A stretch of 49,845 nt of DNA from contig CAMSQM010000020.1 of the NCBI GenBank assembly GCA_947062675.1, positions 1 to 49,845 of the forward strand, read 5' to 3'. Made by a program: the position numbers and the translations under genes. Position 1 is the stretch's first letter. Each line of letters begins with the position of its first letter. Source of the DNA: an uncultured Roseburia sp. GTDB lineage: Bacteria; Bacillota; Clostridia; Lachnospirales; Lachnospiraceae. The notes under the pieces were generated by a model. That model searched no databases, was not told where the DNA came from, and saw only the letters and a list, made by a program, of their open reading frames with translations. Shown here in pieces: positions 43,825 through 49,845 of the stretch.

Positions 43825-45246
<1,422 letters not shown>

Positions 45247-45259
45247 ATGGAGGATAATT

Positions 45260-45670
45260 ATGGCAGACGACAGCAGGGTTTTTCAGGTGGAAATCATCAC
45301 GCCGGACCGTATTTTTCACACAGGCGGGGCGACGATGATTGAATTCAATACGGCTGCCGGTGAGATCGGTGTATACAAAAAGCATATTCCGCTCACAACG
45401 GTCCTTGCTCCGGGAATCGTAAAGATTCACAATGACGGGGAGGAGGATGTCAGGGCAGCGGTTCATTCCGGGTTTGCGGAGATTCTGCCGGACAAGGTTA
45501 CATTGCTCGCGGAAATTGCCGAGTGGCCGGACGAAATAGACAAGAGCCGGGCGGAAGCGGCAAAACAGCGCGCCGAGGAGCGTCTCGCCGGAAGGACGGA
45601 AGAGATTGACATCAAAAGGGCGGAGTTCGCGCTGCGAAAGGCGCTTGTGCGGCTGGACATATCAGAATAA
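45260..45670 (+). CDS. atpC: ATP synthase subunit epsilon
   Basis: 136 residues from ATG 45260 (GGAGG upstream). Beta-sandwich FQVEIITPDRIFHTGGATMIEF, then GEIGVYKKHIPLTTVLAPG and a helical hairpin. Regulatory rotor subunit; last gene of the operon. Confidence 0.95.
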   Translation: MADDSRVFQVEIITPDRIFHTGGATMIEFNTAAGEIGVYKKHIPLTTVLAPGIVKIHNDGEEDVRAAVHSGFAEILPDKVTLLAEIAEWPDEIDKSRAEAAKQRAEERLAGRTEEIDIKRAEFALRKALVRLDISE

Positions 45671-45673
45671 GCG

Positions 45674-45697
45674 GGCCGGGGGACTGCGCCCCGGGCC
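45674..45697 (+). other. GC-rich imperfect hairpin after atpC
   Basis: GGCC-GGGG opposite CCCC-GGGCC around ACTGCG, with one bulge. Pauses polymerase or protects the mRNA end; the true terminator lies at 45772. Confidence 0.45.
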
Positions 45698-45771
45698 AGG
45701 CGGCTGTGCGCGTTCGCGGATCTATTATGTGCAGAAGCCGTTCGGAAACGAATAAAGCAGTGACCAGGAGA

Positions 45772-45808
45772 CTGGAAACAGAGGGATAATATCTGTTTCC
45801 AGTTTTTT
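45772..45808 (+). terminator. Intrinsic terminator of the atp operon
   Basis: CTGGAAACAGA (45772-45782) pairs perfectly with TCTGTTTCCAG (45792-45802), then TTTTTT. Confidence 0.9.
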
Positions 45809-46275
45809 GTATCATGGGAAACGCATATTGCGACGGAAAAATGCTGTGCATGGATGCGCACTGCGCGTCCGTGGAATCCGGACGCCGGTCATCTGCTGCG
45901 TCGCGGAAATCCGGCAGGCCGGCTTCTTTGTTCCAGAACTGACGGATCCGGAAAGCACGGGAAGTAACAAAGAAGGGGGACCCCGGAAGCGGGCATCGAC
46001 CGCAGAGAGGAAACGGAGGGGACAGGCGTAAACCGGAGAAGGCGGGTCACAGGAAGCGGCAATAAATTTTGAAAAATTGTACGAGGCATGGCAATGAGAA
46101 TGTGTTCCCGGTAATGATTTTTTCAGATCGGGAAGCGGGGAGGGTGAGTACAGGGGGCTGAGTGCGGGAGACAGATGTACGGCTGCGGATAAGTTATTTG
46201 TGGATTTTATCCTGTACACGGAACAGGGAATCTATTATACTGATAAGAAGATATCTGAAAAGGGGGGAATCAACG
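45809..46275. other. Intergenic stretch without recognisable gene
   Basis: I see no supported gene. Open frames here lack ribosome binding sites and have Arg/Ser-rich chance composition. Near the right end TGTACA (46213-46218), 17 nt and TATACT (46236-46241) form a probable promoter for the regulator at 46276. Confidence 0.4.
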
Positions 46276-46494
46276 GTGGGGAAAAATAAATATGCATTTG
46301 AGAGTAAAATTCACGTATATCGGGCCACAAGACGAATGACGCAGCAGGAGCTGGCAGATTTAGTGGGCGTATCCCGTCAGACCATTATGCAGCTTGAGCG
46401 AAGCCGTTATAACCCTTCTATGCTGCTGGCGTACAGCATTGCAAATGTATTCAGCGTGACGATTGAGGACTTGTTTGATTTCACGGAGGTATGA
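46276..46494 (+). CDS. Small XRE-family regulator
   Basis: 72 residues, GTG start after AGGGGGG. A single helix-turn-helix domain: YRATRRMTQQELADLVGVSRQTIMQLERSRYNPS, then SIANVFSVTIEDLFDF. This compact type is common in clostridia directly before small membrane proteins, as here (3 bp to the next gene), suggesting a pair that controls its own expression. Target unknown. Confidence 0.9.
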   Translation: MGKNKYAFESKIHVYRATRRMTQQELADLVGVSRQTIMQLERSRYNPSMLLAYSIANVFSVTIEDLFDFTEV

Positions 46495-46497
46495 TGA

Positions 46498-46839
46498 ATG
46501 CAGGCTTATCATGAACTTGTGTGGAATATTTTTACCAATATACCTTTTTTCAGAGTGGGTGTATTGCTGGGCGTATTTCTCACCATAATCCTGGTAGTGA
46601 TTTTTGCGGGAAAGAAAAACCGGGATGAACGCGGCTGGAAAATTTTAGGGAAGGCCAGTGTGATTTCTTTTACTTATCTGGTGATCATGATAAATATTAT
46701 TGCGAAGACAACCGGCCATATGGAGATTGTTATCACAGAACCGGGGTATCTTTTTTATTCGTGTATGCTCCAGTGGTTATACGATACGGTAATATCTATT
46801 GAAATTATTGCCATTGCGATTTTCAGAATAACAGAGTAA
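46498..46839 (+). CDS. Small membrane protein coupled to the XRE regulator
   Basis: 113 residues with three predicted membrane helices (RVGVLLGVFLTIILVVIFAG; VISFTYLVIMINIIAK; YDTVISIEIIAIAIFRI). GGAGG at 46485-46489 serves it while overlapping the end of the regulator gene. The polar middle (AKTTGHMEIVITEPG) is outside or inside, not decidable. DUF2178-like arrangement; role unknown. Confidence 0.75.
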   Translation: MQAYHELVWNIFTNIPFFRVGVLLGVFLTIILVVIFAGKKNRDERGWKILGKASVISFTYLVIMINIIAKTTGHMEIVITEPGYLFYSCMLQWLYDTVISIEIIAIAIFRITE

Positions 46840-46874
46840 AAATCTAACCGGGTGCTTAATCAGAAAAATGACAC

Positions 46875-46915
46875 AAAATTCCTGCTGCTGACGGGGAAGC
46901 GGCAGGAATTTTTTT
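46875..46915 (+). terminator. Terminator after the XRE/membrane pair
   Basis: AAAATTCCTGC (46875-46885) pairs with GCAGGAATTTT (46902-46912), extended to ~15 bp with one wobble, ending in a T-run. It also marks the last unique sequence before the CRISPR array. Confidence 0.9.
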
Positions 46916-46933
46916 GCATTAAAATAAAAGAGA

Positions 46934-47161
46934 TACATAATCAGCGCCGCCTGGGCGGGGAGCGACTGTGTTTCTCCCTGTAAACAAAGAGATCTGGCTG
47001 TTCCAATCTACGCCTTCCATGCGAGGAGCGACAGAATGGTTCATCATGTTTATCAGGTCAATAATATTTTAAATCCACGTCCTCACGGGGAGCAGCCTTT
47101 GCGTATGTGGCCGCTGTTTAAGGCATACTGATTTCAATCCGCGCCCCAGGCGGGGAGCGAC
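46934..47161 (-). repeat. Degenerate trailer end of the CRISPR array
   Basis: The first repeats, at 46934-46966, 47000-47032 and 47066-47096, differ from the consensus at many positions but keep the spacing of 33-34 nt; that at 47131-47161 is nearly intact. Decay at the trailer end fits age and relaxed selection. Confidence 0.85.
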
Positions 47162-48496
47162 TCCTTATTAAGGGAAAATAAAATAATCAAACCGATTTCA
47201 ATCCCCGCCCCCAGGCGGGGAGCGACAGACGGGCGACGTCGTGAGGATAATGACGGGGAAATTTTAATCTCCGCCCCTTGGGCGGGGAGCGACGCAAGTT
47301 ACTGGGAACATTATTGGAATATTTGCAATTTCAATCCCCGCCTGAAGGCGGGGATTGACAGGAGGCAGGGAGCGTGTATGTGGCACAGGACGAATTTCAA
47401 TCCGCGCCCCCACGTGGGGAGCGACAAATGCAGATGGACAAGAAAATAGGCTAGCTGGTATTTCAGTGCCCGCTCGCCAGGCGGGGAGCGACATGCCATT
47501 AAAGACATTCCGGCGGACGCCAGAAATTTCAATCCCCGCCCCCTGGGTTGGGAGCGACTTGTTGCGACAGAAAGACGGACGGCGCTTTTTTATTTCAATC
47601 TCCGCCCCCAGGCGGGGAGCGATAGATTTCATCGTCAGAAAGTCCTGCATCTGATCAATTTCAATCCCCGCCCCCCACGTGGGGAGCGACATGCCAGCGG
47701 AGATATGAGGACTTTTGAGCTACTATTTCAATCCCCGCCCTCAGGCGGGGAGCGACTCGGAATACTGCCTTGTTCCGATTTACATGCACATTTCAATCCC
47801 CGCCTCCCAGGCGGGGAGCGACCTCTTCTTTTCATCAACTCCAGAAGCATGTCACAATTTCAATCCCCGCCTCCAAGCGGGGAGCGACGAGTTCAAAGAG
47901 TACGATCCAGACACCACCAGCGTATTTCAATCCCCGCCCCCAAGCGGGGAGCGACCTAGGCAGTTGCGGAAAATATGACAAATATCCGCATTTCAATCCC
48001 CGCCCCCAGGCGGGGAGCGACCCATCAGACCAAGGGCAATAGCTGTATCCTCAATAATTTCGCTCCCCGCCCCTAGGCGGGGAGCGACCTACCGGACTAG
48101 AAGAAGTAATACCCTTTATTACATATTTCAATCCCCGCCCCCAGGCGGGGAGCGACGGTGTGACAGCGTAAAATTAGGATTGTGGGATTTAATTTCAATC
48201 CCCGCCCCCACGCGGGGAGAGACAAACCTGTCACAATCATGGGAAGCATCCCGTAATAGATTTCAATCCCCGCTGCCCTCACGCGGGGAGCGACTCGCCC
48301 TCGTCCTCGCCGACGCTTGCCACGTTCCAATTTCAATCCCCGCCCCCCAGGCGGGGAGCGACCAGAACCATTCATGATAATCGTTCCAAGACCAAGATTT
48401 CAATCCCCGCCCCCAGGCGGGGAGCGACGGTGGTGACAACGGATCCCCTTCTTCGGATCGTCTATTTCAATCCCCGCCCCCCAGGCGGGGAGCGAC

Positions 48497-48531
48497 GATT
48501 ATCGCGGTACAGCTTGCAAAGGAGGCAAAAA
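48497..48531 (-). other. Spacer 24, older copy of a twice-sampled target
   Basis: 35-nt spacer. Read in one plus-strand frame it encodes IIAVQLAKEAK, so the target is probably coding DNA. It matches the spacer at 48835-48867 at 31 of 33 shared positions; both have the same PAM-side (right) boundary. Confidence 0.9.
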
Positions 48532-48834
48532 ATTTCAATCCCCGCCCCCTAGGCGGGGAGCGACGAATCCGTGCCGGACGTGTGAACGACGGTGTACTAT
48601 TTCAATTCACGCCCTCCACGCGGGGAGCGACCACGCAAAGGAGATTCTGCCGGACGTGATCATCATGATTTCAATCCCCGCCCCCACGCGGGGAGCGACG
48701 CATATATAAAAAATTTAATAAATGGATTTTATGAATTTCAATCCACGCTCCCCACGCGAGGAGCGACTTCCTGACGGACCGTTTCTTTCGTACTCTCCAG
48801 TATTTCAATCCACGCTCCCCACGCGGGGAGCGAC

Positions 48835-48867
48835 TTATCGCGGTACAGCTCGCAAAGGAGGCGAAAA
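48835..48867 (-). other. Spacer 29, newer near-copy of spacer 24
   Basis: 33-nt spacer that differs from spacer 24 by T/C and A/G, both at third codon positions (Leu and Ala unchanged), and is 2 nt shorter at the PAM-distal end. Read as crRNA, the differences fall at positions 17 and 5; position 5 lies in the seed. Confidence 0.9.
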
Positions 48868-49845
48868 ATTTCAATCCCCGCCCCCAGGCGGGGAGCGACA
48901 AAGTCCAGGCGCCGCGTTTGTAAGTTTCTTACCATTTCAATCCCCGCCCCCACGCGGGGAGCGACCATGGCGTTTCCAATGACTTCCTTTACTTTTCCAT
49001 TTCAATCCATGCCCCCCCACGCGGGGAGCGACACAAGTTCAAGATTCTGCTTGAGACCAAATGTCAATTTCAATCCCCGCCCCCCAGGCGGGGAGCGACG
49101 CTCCTCCTCTTTGCCTGTCAAATATCCGGCGATATTTCAATCCCCGCCCCCCACGCGGGGAGCGACGACAATGGGGTTGATGTCTGATGGGCGATAAAAA
49201 TTTCAATCCCCGCCCCCCACGCGGGGAGCGACCCATGACCCGCGATGTATCCGTGTCAATCAGATTAATTTCAATCCCCGCCCCCCACGCGGGGAGCGAC
49301 CGCTATACGGGAGGTAGTGCAAAGAACAAATAAGTATTTCAATCCCCGCCCCCCACGCGGGGAGCGACGATTATATGCGCTTATTGCGGCAAGCCTATCG
49401 TATTTCAATCCACGCGCCCCACGCGGGGAGCGACTGTGGTTACGTGCCCCGTTCGGTGCGTTATCACTATTTCAATCCACGCCCCCCACGCGGGGAGCGA
49501 CTATAACTGCCCCGTTAGGAAAAAAAGGGGTATCCCTATTTCAATCCACGCCCCCCACGCGGGGAGCGACGCATGAGATGCGGCACATCCGACAGAGAGA
49601 CTTTATTTCAATCCACGCCCCCCACGCGGGGAGCGACGCGCCTCAGCCTTGTCAAACTTGGTGGAGTCCAGGATTTCAATCCACGCCCCCCACGCGGGGA
49701 GCGACTTAAACGGCACATATATCCCTGATACAAGCGTATCAATTTCAATCCACGCCCCCCACGCGGGGAGCGACATTCTCTCCGGACTGGTTAACCGGCG
49801 GAAAAAAATTTCAATCCACGCGCCCCACGCGGGGCGCGACACGCC

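Larger units (their letters stand above)
46934..49845 (-). CRISPR. Type I-C-like CRISPR array, 44 repeats, continues beyond the right edge
   Basis: Forty-four repeats of 31-35 nt (mostly 32-33) separated by 43 complete spacers of 33-36 nt; a 44th spacer starts at 49841. On the plus strand repeats begin ATTTCAATCC and end GCGGGGAGCGAC; on the minus strand this is GTCGCTCCCC...GGATTGAAAT, the type I-C family. The two best matches to the textbook repeat are at 48735-48767 and 48802-48834. Type I-C arrays are transcribed in the minus-strand sense here, so the leader and cas genes should lie right of 49845, and the left end, where repeats decay, is the oldest. No cas gene is in the window. Repeat variants fall into blocks (see findings). 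Short frames translated through the array are artefacts. Confidence 0.97.

Noticed and set aside
45807-46031. 74-residue frame in the atp-XRE gap
   Set aside because: Begins on a terminator arm and is Arg/Ser-rich like random GC-rich sequence; no ribosome binding site.
46867-46933. A further decayed CRISPR repeat left of 46934
   Set aside because: The spacing would place it on the terminator at 46875-46915, which shows no similarity to the repeat.
47264-49842. Many 60-130-residue open frames on both strands through the CRISPR region, full of RSPRGGRGLK- or FNPRPQAGSD-like peptides
   Set aside because: They are translations of CRISPR repeats and spacers; no ribosome binding sites, and frame changes with spacer length.

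Overview
The window looks like a chromosome segment of an anaerobic, Gram-positive, spore-forming clostridium, most likely family Lachnospiraceae. The evidence is the gene order rpsF-ssb-rpsR, then gdpP-rplI-dnaB; the order tsaC - LMW phosphatase-like - upp - dCMP deaminase - atpZ/atpI - atpBEFHAGDC; a SpmB-type spore maturation protein; a 2[4Fe-4S] ferredoxin; an EFR1-type flavodoxin/ferredoxin; and strong GGAGG ribosome binding sites with frequent TTG/GTG starts. The species call is inference only.

Layout. (1) 1-11.8 kb is visibly more AT-rich and accessory in character: the first codons of a TetR regulator with its promoter/operator, two GNAT acetyltransferases, a hairpin-rich scar that resembles a mobile-element end, a 1273-residue SIR2-STAND-repeat protein (Avs5-like antiphage candidate), an EFR1 ferredoxin, an isoprenylcysteine-methyltransferase-like membrane protein, an XRE regulator, and a GntR/ABC-ATPase/permease operon. 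(2) 11.9-19.3 kb: small transporter, TetR-controlled membrane operon with two palindromic operators, a REC-GGDEF(degenerate)-EAL protein, spmB, a cysteine synthase homologue, an initiator tRNA-fMet and an MFS exporter. (3) 19.4-26.2 kb: sirtuin, DUF951, ribosomal/replication core genes and gdpP. (4) 26.4-30.8 kb: an OpuC-like osmoprotectant ABC transporter and a MATE exporter. (5) 30.8-34.3 kb: a secreted Cys/His/Asp-repeat protein, an ECF sigma factor and an RsgI-like anti-sigma protein, then a MerR-headed protein with a long Gln/Ala/Gly linker and a ferredoxin. (6) 34.4-45.7 kb: galM, tsaC, upp and dCMP deaminase, then the whole F1Fo ATP synthase, whose c subunit carries a Na+-binding signature. 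(7) 46.3-46.8 kb: an XRE regulator/membrane protein pair. (8) 46.93-49.845 kb: a type I-C-like CRISPR array of 44 repeats that runs off the right edge, read on the minus strand, so its leader and any cas genes should lie to the right of the window.

Most notable points: the SIR2-STAND gene with a 120-bp tandem repeat sensor; two CRISPR spacers that are the same target with two synonymous differences, one in the expected seed; a shift of repeat sequence along the array that creates an alternative stem; a possible metal-responsive ECF/anti-sigma/secreted-protein module; a phosphatase-like protein that has lost its catalytic cysteine; and a predicted Na+-coupled ATP synthase.
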